A stretch of 64,000 nucleotides of DNA from Capsicum annuum (GCF_002878395.1 NC_061111.1:21391908-21455907); one strand, 5' to 3'; counted from the stretch's first letter, positions 24,406 to 37,100 are shown. Numbers and translations: made by a program. The notes: generated by a model from the sequence alone, not told the origin.

Positions 24406-25695
24406 TATGGCAAAGGAGCTACCTACAAAATAGAAAACACATTAGTTGTACATAAACATCCTCACTCTCTCTTTTATTTCTTGTCTCTCGAATCCTTCAC
24501 ACTCAATCTCACAAGTGTTGTAAGCTTGCTTGTACTTTGAGAGTTGTTGAGAGGTGAATCAAGTGTGTACAACGACTCAAAAGAATGAAACACACAAAGG
24601 AGCGTAAACACACATAAAAAAATACGATTTCGAACTAACTCACAATATAGTAATTGGTCACTATCTTGTAAGTTGGTATGGGAATCAACAAACGAAACTA
24701 AAGACACAAAATGAAACTAAAAGATCAAAATTTGAGCTTAAAATTTTTTGATGAACAGTAATTGGTGATGTGGCAGTTCATGATTAGCCTTGGTTCTCAA
24801 CAATTTTATTTTCCAAATTTGGAAGTCTTGATCAATTCTATAATTTTTTACTTTGGTGAAAATTGTTCAATGAAGGGAAATACAAACTAGTCTTTGGAAT
24901 TTAAATTTCAAGACTCAAAAGAATTTGACTAGACTTGTACTTTTCCTTAAAACATGGACCCTTGTTTTATGGAAAAGTGGTGGAGATGTAATGTAAAGTC
25001 TTTTGGTGGTTGGGGGTCTTTCAAGACTTAACAAGTACTACACCTTATCTTTCACCTTTTTAAGATCTAAGTTCACTTTAATATTAACAAGGTGATGAAT
25101 ATGGTGAAGAACTTCAAGAACACAACAACCAAAACAAGAACAACTAACAACAATCTCCCAAGAACAATAAGTCCACCAAAACAAGGTCAACAATCTTACG
25201 ACTAAGACCACAAGGATAGCAACAACAATCGACTAAGTCCCCTTTGTGTTGTGTTTTCGATTTTACAAAAGGTGAAGGGTGTGATGAACAACAAGAATAC
25301 ACCAACAACCTTTCAAGATCTACAACACCACCACAACACAAGGCCTTTAACTTGTTCAAGTATAGAACAACAACAACATCCAATCGGCCACTCTTTGTTC
25401 ACAACAACAATATTAACAATTCAAGCTCAAGTTTGGATCGACTCAAAGTGTTAGTGAGGAACAAAACTAACACTACAAACACACAAGACAAGTAAAATAC
25501 TCCTAGACCTAGACTCAAGAACAAATCTCGGCCAAGAACACCACAAGAACACAATTTCGGCCAAGACAACAACAATGGACAGATTGCAATTTTTCTGAAA
25601 TTTTCAGCTTTTCAATAATTTTTTTTTAATTTTGTAACAAGAAAGCCCAAGATTGATATTGTAGGAAAAAGATCAAGCCATGCTTTGATACCAAA
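24406..25695 (-). other. Untranslated leader of the 3.5-kb element
   Basis: Between gag-like start and 5' LTR. Low-complexity CAA/ACA-rich sequence with the PBS at its 25680s edge. The small open frames on both strands here lack any family signature, and I take them as chance. Confidence 0.5.
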
Positions 25696-26461
25696 TGATA
25701 CAAGAAAACCAAGGAAAACACGGAATTATCTCTAAACAGTCCAAACACACTCCAAAAATAGTCCACTAATTTAAAGAATCAAGGAACCTTTTGAAGACCA
25801 CTCTCGGATTCAAGAATGAAATACAAGAAGGATAATATAACTAGGTGTTTGACACCTTTTGTAGCCAACAACAAACTAAGTTAACAACACAAGATGAAAC
25901 AACAATGAGAAGAAGAAGAACAACAACAAAAACGGCTTCACAATACAAGATACAAAACGGATACAAGATTATAAAAGAAAAAGAATAGATAGATAGACCA
26001 CATGAAGGTCTAATGTTAAGAACCCAAGAATGGTAACTCTTGAACCCTTAACACTACACACAACAATAAACCTATCTCTTACAAAGACATAAGATCGGAA
26101 TCCATATTCTAAGCATCAATGTTTCCAAGCAAATGCAAACACAAGTGATTCTACACATGTCTAAGCCCTAATTTCGGTTTTGGGTGCCTCAAGGAAAGAG
26201 GACTTGTGTTTATTTGTCTTGTAAGACTTACAACTTCATTCATAATCTAAGTCTAAAACCCTACAATGTTCCTTTTATAGCTATTACAAAATATAAGTTA
26301 AAATGACCAAAAGGCCCTTCAAAGAGTGGGCACCTATCTAGTGTAATTTATGGGCTGATTTGGGTGCATTTTGGGCCTCTTTTATACTTTAATTGCACAT
26401 GCCAAGGCTCGGGTCCAACACACACTCTCCTAAGTCCATACCCGTGATTATTCCCGTATCA
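25696..26461 (-). repeat. 5' LTR of the 3.5-kb element
   Basis: Partner of 22949-23714. Ends CCCGTATCA followed by the TGGTT target duplication (26462-26466). Confidence 0.95.
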
Positions 26462-26466
26462 TGGTT

Positions 26467-27277
26467 GGACGTTAATTTTGCAATTTTTTTTTGTTTTCAA
26501 GTTGTGTTTCGACCAATCTTCAATCAAGTGAGTGTAATTTCAGTTTTTGGAGGAAAAAACACAAGGTTTGAAGCCTTTTTCAAGTTCAAATGAATTTGAA
26601 TTGAAATGGTCCCCCTTATACTTTCAATAGTACTTGTTCTTGTACTTGATTATTCCTTCCTTTTTGTTACTTTCTTTCTTTTGGATGACTAGGAAGGTGC
26701 TTGGAAATTTTCTTGAACAAGTAGTACACTCTCTTTCCTCCTTTTTTAAGATCAAACACCCCTTTTTGAATATTTTTCTCCAACAAGATATGAAGATGAT
26801 GAAGAACAACAAGAATATTCAAGAGTTGACCAAACTTTGACCACAAGGCAAATGACCTCCAAATTCAATTTTTCTTGTAGATCTAGCTTCCTTTTGCCGA
26901 TATAAGCACAAATAACACAAAATCAATCCCAAAACGTCACAACCACAACACACCACACGAAATCCACCTTCCAAAAGCTTCAAACATAAGTTCAACAATG
27001 GTGGAATGCTTAAAACAACTCCGATCTTGCTCAAATCTTAGATCTAGACTCTATTAGTGCTAGGGAATAAGGATCTAACACTAGAAACTAACAAAACACA
27101 TAAAATCTAAGTCGATCTAAGTTATAAAATTCTGCCCAAACACAAAAATGGGTTAATAATTTTTTTTGTGAGATTTTCATTTTCTACACTCTTTTTTGTT
27201 GATTTTCTTCAAGGTAATCAATAATCCAAGACTTAGAGTTGTGGGAACAACTCTAATACATGGATCTTGATACCAAA
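26467..27277 (-). other. 5' leader and primer binding site of the pol-less element
   Basis: On the minus strand TTTGGTATCAAGATCC (PBS, core 27275-27262) follows the LTR by two bases. The remaining about 800 bp has no convincing frame and is interrupted on its left by the 3.5-kb element. Confidence 0.7.
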
Positions 27278-27849
27278 TGGTAGAATAATGACCTAAAGAG
27301 ATGAAGATTAAGAAAAACAAGATAACAAACAAATACAATAAAATAAGATAGATAGCTTGACATACGAGATTACAAGAAATAGGAACCAAATCGTGTATCA
27401 AATGATAAGACTCCTAAGACCCACAATAACAACACCAAACTCTTACGGTGACCGCTAAGGAAATCAACTCCGCCTTACAACCATCGTTTCTAAGCAAGGA
27501 TCAATAATGACTTTTCCAAGCCCTACACTACTTGAATTTTTCAAGCCCTACATTACACTCTCAAAGAGAGAAGACAAAGTCTTTCAATGACTCTCAAATA
27601 TCCATAATTAACTTAAAGAGAAAATAACCTAATAGAAGACTATCTATAGGCTAACTTATTACATAGCAAAATGGCCAAAATACCCTTAATGAAAGGGGTG
27701 GTCATGGAGTGTCTTTCCAACAAGTGTAATCCCCAAAACACCCTTAATGAAGGGTGCTTCTTTAATGCTCCAAAACCAAGTCTTGAGTATTTATGCATTG
27801 GCCTCCAATGATGTCTTCAAAAGTATACATGGCCCTTTGACTTGTATTA
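27278..27849 (-). repeat. Complete 5' LTR of the pol-less element
   Basis: 572 bp, TGGTAGAATAATGACC on the + strand left edge to CTTGTATTA on the right. Followed on the right by Copia pol sequence. It serves as reference for the missing end of the 3' LTR. Confidence 0.88.
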
Positions 27850-30351
27850 GCAGCTTAACCAAATCAAAGGTGTGATTATCATGCAAAGATTTAATCTCAT
27901 CTTTCATAGCATCAAATCACTTTTCTTTTTCTTCACTTTCCATGGACTCATCAAGACACTCAGGTTCTCCTCCGTCAGTCAAGAGTACATATTTACTGGG
28001 AGAATAATGAGATGAAGGTATTCTCATTAGTAGATCGTCTAAAATAACTCTCTAGAGTATTAATAACTGGTTGCTGATCAACCATATCAACTTGCACTGA
28101 GCATCAACAACAACATGCTGGTCATTCTGAACATTATCATCATTTTCATTATCAACTTGATTTTCATCATTATGAATATTTTTTTCAAGAGCAGTAGTCA
28201 AAGTAACTGGATCAACATCAACTAAACTCTTACTACTCTGAGAATCAACCTTCTCAGCTTTGTCAAAATCTTCAATTATTTGGTTTTCAATGAATACAAT
28301 ATCATAACTTCTAACAAGCTTCTTCTCAACTGATCATAGAAATGATAGCCAAATTCATCTTGACTATAACCAACAAAAATACACTGCCTAGATTTAACAT
28401 CCAACTTTAACCTCTCATCTTTAGGAACATGCACAAAAAATTTACACCCAAAGACTCTAAGATGATCATAAGAAACATTCTTACCAGACCAAACTCTGTC
28501 AGGGACATCACTATTCAAAGCAACAGTAGGAGATAAATTGATAACATAAGCAGCAGTATTAAGTGCTTCTGCCCAAAAGGAATCTGAAAGCTTGGCATCT
28601 GAAAGCATATATCTAACCCTCTCAACTAGAGTTCTGTTTATCCTCTCTGCTAAACCATTCAACTGAGGAGTTTTTGAAGGATTTTTCTGATGCCGAATAC
28701 CCCGCTCTCTGCAATATCTATCAAAAAGACTAATATACTCACCACCATATTTGAACGGATGCATTTTAATTTTTTTACTGTCTGTCTCTCAACCAAGGCC
28801 TAAAAATCCTTGAATACATCAAGTCATTTATCCTTGGACTTCAAAGAAAATATCCAGAGTTTGCGAGAATGATCATCAATAAAATTCAAAAAATAAAGTG
28901 CATCACCATGAGACCTTACTTTAAAAGGACCACACAAATCAGAATGCACCAACTCCAGCAAATCAAGATTTCTTGAAGGTGGATGACTCTGAAAAGAAAC
29001 TCTTTTCTGTTTACCGGCTAAGCAATGAACACACTTCTTCAACTTTGTTTTTTTCACTTCAGAAAGCAAATTTTTCTTAGCCAAACTATCAATCCCCTTC
29101 TCAGTCATATGACTCAACCTTCTAAGCCACAACTCTGATGAAGTATCATTCTCCACCAAGTTTATCAAGCCTGTAGAAGCAGAGCCCTGAAATATGTACA
29201 AGTTAGACAACTTGTCACTTTGAGCCACAATCATTGAACTTCTAGTAAGCTTCCACTGGCTTGCACCAAGGGTGTTAACATAACCCTCATCATCAAGGTT
29301 TCCTACAGAAATCAAATTCAGGCAAACATCTGGAGCATGCTTAACATTGTTTAGAACTATTTTGGAACCATTATTACTTTTCAAACAAATAGTGCCAATG
29401 CCAAGTACTTTAACTTCATCATTATTGCCCATTTTCAACATCCCAAAATTACCTGGAGTATAAGAAGAAAATAATTCCTTCTTTGGCGTAACATGAGAAG
29501 TAGCACCAGAATCTATAAACCAGCTAGACTCATCACGAACAAGATTAATGACATTCTCACCACAAGAAATAAGAAGATCAAAATTAGTAACAACGGTAAC
29601 ACGATTTTTATTATCGCCTTCTTTATTTTGCCGTCTCATATCTCTCTTATGCTTGTAGCAATATTTCATGATATGCCCCCCCTTTTTTGCAATAGTCACA
29701 TGTAACATTCTTGAATTTGGACCTTGACTTGCTTCTACTTTTATCCCTATCATCTGAACCCCTGGACTTGTTTCTCCCCCTCTCTTCAGTAACCAAAACA
29801 TCAGAGTGTGAAGATGAAGAAGATGAGACCTGGGATCTTCTTCTCATCTCTTCTTTCAAGACACCACTCTTAACATATTCCATAGTTATAATACCACCAG
29901 GAGCAGAATTAGTCAAAGAAACTCAAAGAGTTTTTCAAGAGTCAGGCAGAGTATTAAGAAGCCAAAGTCCCTGAATTTCTTCATCGAATTTTATATCCAT
30001 TTCGAACAACTGGTCAAGGACACCCTGAAAATCATTAATATGATCAGAAATAGGACTGCCCTCTTTATACCTGATATTCATCAATTGCTTAAGTAGGAAC
30101 AACTTGTTATTGTCAGTCTTCGAAGCATAAAGTGTCTCGAGCTTGTCCCACAAACTTCTGGCATGTGTCTCATTCACAATATGATTTCTAACATTATCTT
30201 CAACCCATTGTTTGATATAGCTACAAACCTGTAAGTGCTCAAATTTCCAATCCTCATCTATCATAGATTGAGGTTTAGTAGATGCAAACACAGGTAAATG
30301 CATTTTCTCGACAAAAAGATCTTTCATCATGCCTTTCCAAGTATGAAACAC
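27850..30351 (-). pseudogene. Copia gag, protease and integrase
   Basis: Minus strand. The gag N-part (30351-29935) has the UBN2-type block SLWDKLETLYASKTDNNKLF. An SR-rich linker and a zinc knuckle beginning CDYCKKGG, then frame-shifted, lie at about 29700. Protease SWFIDSGATSHVTP (about 29520). Pre-integrase LWLRRLSHMTEKG with HCLAGKQ. Integrase SDLCGPFKVRSHG and NFIDDHSRK (Asp), then a break at about 28800. The second half reads TPQLNGLAERINRTLVERVR (catalytic Glu) and RVFGCKFFVHVPKDERLK, to 28276. The stretch 28275-27850 is degenerate linker and the start of RT (ESEEKEKWFDAMKDEI), cut at the inserted LTR. Confidence 0.93.
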
Positions 30352-30406
30352 ACATCTTGCTCATATTTGCCTTCATCGTTCAAATCGACAATCAACAACA
30401 ACCAAC

Positions 30407-30418
30407 GCTCTGATACCA
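30407..30418 (-). other. Copia primer binding site
   Basis: TGGTATCAGAGC on the minus strand, a perfect match to the plant initiator-Met tRNA 3' end, three bases from the presumed LTR end CCAACA. Confidence 0.9.
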
Positions 30419-30421
30419 CTT

Positions 30422-32536
30422 TGTTGGAAATAGCAACATCCCTTTTTTCTTTTATTTTTTATACATTTTTTAAGGCATTAACTCAATGCTAAGTGATTGT
30501 AATACATAGGGTCGTTTGGTTGGGAACAAGTTATTTCGGGATTAGTTATTTCAGAATTAGTTATTCCATCATATACGTGGGATTACTTACCTCATCACTA
30601 AGGAGTGTATTATTAATATCTCAAAATCCATGATATTAGTAATGCAATGGGTTCTAATGCATGCATTATCACGATTAAGACATAATTATCCCTCCAAATC
30701 TTTTCCACATCCTTTTTACCATATATATAGAGGGTATTTTTATAAAAAAAATTTAAAAAAAATTATACAATTCATGTTAAAATATAATACACCAAACCAA
30801 ATACGACATAAGAAAAATGCAAGTATAACTAATGCAAATCTAGCTAATACAAGTATTACTAATACACCATATTTTACATTATTCTTATGCACTCTACCAA
30901 ACGACCCCTAAGTGTATAATAGGAAAAAAAAATCATTTCTTGATTTATCAAAAATGACAAGTAAAAATAAAAATTTAATTACTTTTTCTGCTTAAAAATA
31001 CTTGTCCACTATTGACTTGACACACATGTTAAGAAACAATAAATAATAGAAGTAAATTTACTGTATTACCTTTTAAATATAATAAATGTAATATATCGAG
31101 GAAATGCATTGAATGATGAATAATATTTAATATCAAGTGTAAAATGATTAGAAAAGGACAAATTATCATTGCTTTTTCAAATTGAACAAATATCGTTTGA
31201 TATTTATTTTTAGTATAGTGAATGAAGAGAAAAGTAGTGAGAAGTAAAAAGCCAAAAGGAAGTAATTTCATGATTAACTCTCCCGAATTAATTTTCTATA
31301 TACCCTTATATTTACTCTTCCTTAGTATTAGTGAAATTTCTTGTGTTTATCACATTTACCACACTCCAAAAAAAAAATAAATGTCAAAATTGTAGGTTAG
31401 TTAAATGCATGCAGCATATTAAATCAATTAACAAGGGTTTGGTTAGGTTTTGAATTACTTCATGTCATCTATCAGTGTTTACTAGTTGTATTTAATGTTT
31501 TTCAATCATACAAATATTTAACTTTTTAGGCCGAATTTTTCCTATAAAATTAATTAAATTTGTATTGAGACTGAACTCATACTAGTGCTATCTAGGAGCA
31601 ATAGAGGTTGCAAATCAGACGATACACAATTTGTTTTGAAAGAATGTGACACACTTATGAAACTCTCTTATGTGACATCAAGATTATTAAAATTTATATA
31701 CTAAGTAATTTCTGAATTGACATATTTGATCTATAAAAGAAACTATTTTTTTCTCGATCTCCGCTTTGTTAATGAAGCGTATTCAGATAATATCATCAAT
31801 TTCCTCCCCAAGATCGTTATTGCTATAATCAGTAATAACAATTAACTATAAACTTTGTGTCTGTAAATTAAATCTCTGAAAGGAGTTAGAATGGAGATTC
31901 TCTTATATTTTTTTAGGTTGACTTTTACTTCTAGTGTTGTGAATTCAGGTGTTTTTTTTTTTAAAAATAAATATTGTAATAACAATTGTCCATAGGTAAC
32001 ACTTCTATCTCTCAACATACTTCACATGGTGCGAATTCAAATAGTTAGAACTTTAAATCGAGTGAAGAGTATCAAATCTTTCAATTCAAATACAGTGAAA
32101 ATTAAAAATAACGATGATCGAAAATATAATTGAACTTTAAGTGATATAAGTAGAGTAAAAAGAACGGTTGCGAACAAATTCATTCATGGAATCCTATTTT
32201 AGTCATGTTAATAAACAAGAAAAAATAGGTCCTAAAAGTTTGGTTTTCATTGTTTAATAGGTGCTTAAATTGAGTCACTTTCAATTGTATAAACATACAT
32301 TCCAAGATTTCTGATACCTTTACTAAACAAAAATTATGAGATTAATTTAATTACTTGATGCATTAGGCTAAATAATTGAAGCAAAACATACTCTTGTGTT
32401 GAATAAGGAAGCTTTCTTTGTATCGATGTTAATCTCTAGATAACATACTAGAGTAATTTTATTCTGCATTTGATTAAACTTTTGATTTTAGAGTAGCAAT
32501 TTTGGGATAATTTATATCATAAGCATAGTATTATTT
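30422..32536 (-). repeat. Truncated 5' LTR of the outer Copia
   Basis: Homologous to 5378-7793, lacking the SINE and part of the MITE but carrying a private insertion of about 95 bp near 31400-31495. The homology stops after TAGTATTATTT at 32536. The 712 bp found at 7794-8505 have no counterpart, so the U3-side end of this LTR appears deleted. Its left edge TGTTGGAAATAG touches the PBS. Confidence 0.6.
30508..30909. mobile_element. MITE-like insertion, shorter copy
   Basis: AGGGTCGTTTGGTTGG and ACCAAACGACCCCT inverted ends. Counterpart of 5464-6040. Confidence 0.6.
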
Positions 32537-33005
32537 TTATCTGATATCAAATATGAGATAATAATTACGATATTAAATACCCAAATCAGAAAGATGATCT
32601 TCTCCGCACTTCTTTTTCAAAGTCTTTTACAAAATATCGAAATAAAAATTTATCTCAATTTATCTCATACAAAATATAACACATAGTTTATTATACTTAG
32701 TAAATCTCAATTTTTGTTCAATAAACTAAAATCAATTGATAAAAACATATTCACTAAATAATCGTATATTATAATCCAACATTAAAAAAATCTTGATAAA
32801 ACTTATTCACCCATCAAATCACCTTAATCTTCACAATTAACCTTCCAAGGACTTGTAAGAATATCAAGTAAAAATATTCAATACAAAGCTCCATTTTTTT
32901 TTTTTAGGATAAATTTAATAAATCCCAATTGTTTAGCACCTAATTACATTCCATCCCAACTGTTTTCAAAATAATATATAAATTCCTGAATTTTGTAATA
33001 CATTA

Positions 33006-33113
33006 CTTAGGGTCGCGATACATTACTTTGCCGATTCAATGATGATCACGATACATTACTTAGCCCGTTCCATGATATATCTTTCCGGTCCCGTGATGTA
33101 TCGCGACTCTAAG
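33006..33113. repeat. Foldback with 21-nt arms
   Basis: The arm CTTAGGGTCGCGATACATTA at 33006 pairs with ATGTATCGCGACTCTAAG ending 33113, with two mismatches. The 66-bp loop contains further CGATACATTACTTAG-like copies. Probably a small MITE remnant. Confidence 0.7.
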
Positions 33114-33339
33114 CAAAATCTAGAATTTCTATATGAATTTATGTAATTTAAACTTTTTACTTCCTTGATTACTAAAACTCACGAATCTTAAATTTAAAAT
33201 AAAGAATACCTATCATCCAAACAACTATCTCTGGTGAATTCAATACAAAGCAGTGCCCAAAATTCTTTGAATTTGGATTACACATTCTCCTCCACACCCT
33301 TCCTTCTCCTCATCTTATTTCATGCCATTATCTTGCTGC

Positions 33340-33345
33340 CACGTG
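33340..33345. promoter_or_regulatory. G-box CACGTG
   Basis: Palindromic CACGTG in GCCACGTGTC, about 800 bp before the start codon. G-boxes are common in light-regulated Calvin-cycle promoters. The distance is large, so function is only a guess. Confidence 0.3.
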
Positions 33346-34140
33346 TCCTAGCAAATATCCAAACTGAAATAAATCACCACCAAAGCTTTTCCCCATTCCT
33401 TTATCTATCACAAACATCATCAACCCATCATCTTCAATCCTTATAACAGAAAAAAAAATAAAAAATTGAAGAGAAAAAAATATATATTTTCTTGTTTTCT
33501 ACATCAATTAGGGGTAAGGGAGTGGGTGTGTTTCTCCAAGTTACAATTACATCCACAAATAAGTTGAAAAATTACAACCATGTCCTAGATCTTTATTCTT
33601 AGCCTTAAAATAATTATCTAAAAGAATTAATTTAAATAACCGCTAATCACTTAAACTAAAAGAAGTCGTCAAGTGTATAATACATGTATATCAACTTGAC
33701 AAAGTAAATAGTGAATTCTCTGCTGAAGAATGCGTGTCACATTTGTCAAAACTAATGCATTTTTTAAAATTCAACACAAATACAATAATATTTTTTAAGT
33801 AAGTTTTAGCCGCTCAAAATTACCTCTAAATTTGTACAAAACCATAGGTAGTCACATATTAAACCCAAACAAAACTGCCATATGTTTTCTTCTAACCATA
33901 ACCATACATCTTTACTTCTTACAAATTTTGTGTGCCTCACATATTTTTTCCTAGTGCCAGGACAAAAATATCCTAAAAACCAAAAAAATAAAAATAAATC
34001 AATACACATTCTTTCATTACATGTCACACCTTAATCTGTAGCTCTATCAGAAAGAGCCTCCATAATTCTATCTCTTTCTCTCTAGAAAACAGAAAAAAAG
34101 AACGACCTCTCAAGAAACTGAGAGGAAAAATCAAGAAAAT

Positions 34141-37100
34141 ATGGCAGTATGTACAGTGTACACAGCTCAATCACTGAACTCAACATGTTCAATCTCCACC
34201 CCATCAAAATCCCACTTAAGATTTCACCAAAAACAAGTAATTTTCTACACAAAAAGAACAAACAACAAAACAAGAATCTCCACAAGTAATAATATCATAA
34301 CATGTTCAGCTGGTGGTGATGAGAAGACAGTTGTTATTGGTTTAGCAGCTGATTCAGGTTGTGGTAAAAGTACATTTATGAGGAGATTAACAAGTGTATT
34401 TGGTGGTGCTGCTGAGCCACCAAAAGGTGGGAATCCAGATTCAAACACATTGATATCAGACATGACTACTGTTATTTGTCTTGATGATTATCATTCACTT
34501 GATAGAACTGGAAGGAAGGAAAAAGGGGTTACTGCTCTTGATCCTAGAGCTAATGATTTTGATCTTATGTATGAACAAGTTAAGGCTATTAAAGAAGGTG
34601 TTGCTGTTGATAAGCCTATTTATAATCATGTTACTGGTCTTCTTGATCCTCCTGAGCTCATTAAGCCACCAAAGATTCTTGTCATTGAAGGTTTACACCC
34701 CATGTAAGTACTCCACTTAACTTATATATACTGACAGTGTCTTGAGTTTTCGCTATTATATATAGTATAATAATTTGTTCGTGGAAGTGAGATTTTGAGT
34801 TTATGAGTTCTGGAGGCTAGAAAATGCAACTTATTACTTGGGTCTTGATAGTTTATTTATCTCCCAAAATTTATTCAAAAGAAAAGAAAGAAAGTTTATT
34901 TATCTGAATCTTTAAATATAATTATTGGATTCGAGTTAAAGTTATTGAGTTTTGTTGAACTGCAATCTCTAGCTTTGTAGTCCATCCTTGTTTGATTGGA
35001 GGTGGAAGTTTGAGAAAAAAGAAAGATTTTTATAAATTTCTGATCTAAAACATATTGTATACATTTATATGGCTACTGAATTATGTTAATAACGGTAAAA
35101 TGAAAAGTCAAACTAATGTATTTCTAAATAAACAAAATTCCATCTTGTTTTTTGTTGGATAGATTAAAAACTAAAATGTCACATAAAATTGAACAAAGAA
35201 ATGAAAAAAGATTACTTGACTTACTTTTGAGTTGTTAATTTCACTTGTTATAATACTTATTTATATATTTAACTTTTAAATGGTCCACGTAATATACAAA
35301 AAATATTTTTACTGCCAATATATAAAAATTACACTCTTGATGTATATGTTATTTTTCAATTTTTTGAAGAAATGCAATGATGTTTTTCTCTTTCTAATGC
35401 TGACACACAGAAAAAAAAAACTTTGCTTTCTCCACATATTCAAAATCTTTAGTTTTTTGGGGTTAAGAAAAAAACTTTGGTTCTACTTGTCTTTGTGTAA
35501 CCAAACATATACATTATACTTTTTTATCTTGAATGACAATGGTGAATAGTTTGTGAGATTATCTTGAATATGTTGTTGCCATAATTTTCCCCGTCTCTGT
35601 TGAGCCATTAGAATTATCATCTGTTTGTTAGTAAATAATAATCCTTAAATAAAGAAAGATGAAGGAAATGGATAGTGTTATAATAATGAGGATAAATTTT
35701 ATAAATGAAATAATGATGATATTATCTTACAATATTATTTGTACAATATGAAACTCCACGATCATAACTATTATTCAATTAGAGGAGCTAAAATGCCTTT
35801 TTCTTTTATGTATATCCCATCAAAATGTTTGGTTGCGGAGTTAAAGGTCACTTTGCATAAAAATCTACTCCCTCCATCTCATTTTATTTGACAATCTTTG
35901 ACTTGATATTGTGCTTAAGGAAAAAAAAAAAAAAGCTTTTAAAATCTATAATCTAGAACAATCCTTAGATATTTGTGTAGTCATATAAAAGAGGAATTTT
36001 AAATCTAATTTTTTTCTAATTATAATAAGATGACATTTTTATTGGATTTGAAAGGGAAAGTGAGCCACGTAAAATGAACGGAGGGAGTAAAATTTTTCCT
36101 TCTTAACTCACTCCCACAAAAAAGGAAGTATGGGATCATTCAGTTTGGTAGATTATGCTCGTGCAACAATTTCAGCAGACATATCATATATTATAATGGC
36201 TTTTCAGCATTATTGATCGAAAAAAAAAATAAGAAAATGCATTTTTTTAAAAAAATTTTCATTAGGTGTCCGGTACCCTTTAGGCCTAATATATTTGTTT
36301 GTTTCCTCTAACGTGCCATTGTTAATTTTTAACTTGACTTGATTGAGATGTAGTCATCTAGAACTAAGATTTGAAGTTTAAAGGTCGAGATTCTAATTCT
36401 TTAACATTATTAGGTACTATCTAATTTGTACAAATTCAAAATTAGTGAATTCAACCAAAATTCGTAACGTGATAGTTTAGTAAATCTAATTAATTATTTT
36501 TTATTTTCTATGGTATATAGGTTTGATGAGCGTGTGAGAGAGCTCTTGGACTTCAGTATCTACTTGGATATCAGCAATGAGGTTAAGTTTGCTTGGAAGA
36601 TCCAGGTAACTATCACTATAATGTTACCTGTAACTAACTCATACGTGACCTGATTGTGTAAATATCATTTATGTTGTCAATGCATAGCACGATACTGGTT
36701 CTGTGTGACCTAAAAGTGTATATCTTGAAAATGCAGAGGGATATGGCTGAGAGGGGACACAGCCTTGAGAGCATTAAGGCCAGTATTGAAGCCAGGAAAC
36801 CAGATTTTGATGCTTACATTGGTGGAGTACTTCCCCTTGAAACAATAATTAGCAATGTTGCTCGACTCTTCAAAAAAAGTAGCAGCGAGTGTATAGGATC
36901 CTCCAAAAGCTATGCATTTTTGGAGGATTTGACACGTGTGACTACATATTTGGAGAGTCCGAGCAACATAGAATGGTTAAATTACATGGTTAATGAACGA
37001 AGATGAATAGGACTAGTAAAGTAGTAAACTTTTTGTATTTTGGTGCAGATCCGCAAAAGCAATATGCAGATGCAGTTATTGAAGTGCTACCAACTCAGCT

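Larger units (their letters stand above)
22949..26461 (-). mobile_element. 3.5-kb non-autonomous LTR retrotransposon, minus strand
   Basis: Two LTRs of equal length (766 bp; 22949-23714 and 25696-26461), both TGATACAAGAAAACC...CCCGTATCA. The target duplication TGGTT sits at 22944-22948 and 26462-26466. On the minus strand TTTGGTATCAAAGC (PBS) follows the 5' LTR, and CTCAAGATGGAGAGGA (PPT) precedes the 3' LTR. The interior is only about 2 kb with one short coiled-coil frame. Nearly identical LTRs indicate this is the youngest layer of the nest. Confidence 0.95.
9780..27849 (-). mobile_element. Nested LTR element without recognisable pol, inserted in the Copia
   Basis: The LTR at 27278-27849 (5' on the minus strand) and the partial LTR at 9780-10299 flank an interior that is itself interrupted by two younger elements. 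Removing these leaves about 3.5 kb: a primer binding site (27275-27262), a leader, one long unrecognised open frame in pieces, and a polypurine tract AGAAGGGGAGGA just before the 3' LTR. I see no reverse transcriptase, RNase H or integrase motif, so the element was probably mobilised in trans. Its 3' LTR lacks about 43 terminal bases. Confidence 0.85.
5378..32536 (-). mobile_element. Outer Ty1/Copia retrotransposon, minus strand, interrupted by a nested element
   Basis: Read on the minus strand the order is: truncated 5' LTR (32536-30422), primer binding site at 30418-30407, gag-protease-integrase (30351 to 27850), an 18-kb insertion (27849-9780), the remaining reverse transcriptase and RNase H (9779 to about 8530), a purine tract (about 8520-8505), then the 3' LTR (about 8505-5378). 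The order protease-integrase-RT-RNase H is diagnostic of Copia. Every coding block carries frameshifts or stops, so the element is dead. The LTR assignment rests on homology between 5378-7793 and 30422-32536, and on the right-hand copy directly abutting the primer binding site. The alternative is a segmental duplication flanking an LTR-less Copia. Confidence 0.75.
32537..34140 (+). other. Phosphoribulokinase upstream region
   Basis: AT-rich, no gene. It holds a foldback (33006-33113), a G-box (33340-33345) and a CT-rich leader (TCTCTTTCTCTCTAG, about 34070-34085) just before the start codon. I see no clear TATA box at a standard distance. Confidence 0.5.

Noticed and set aside
25144..25495. 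Overlapping frames on both strands in the 3.5-kb element
   Set aside because: Sequence is CAA/ACA-biased leader; frames lack any motif and disagree between strands.
5378..32536. Simple tandem segmental duplication (5.4-7.8 kb and 30.4-32.5 kb) as the only explanation
   Set aside because: Kept as an alternative, not preferred: the right copy touches the Copia primer binding site exactly where an LTR must end.
36671..37006. 111-residue frame through phosphoribulokinase exon 3
   Set aside because: Beyond 36821 it reads intron. The conserved protein resumes only at 37049.
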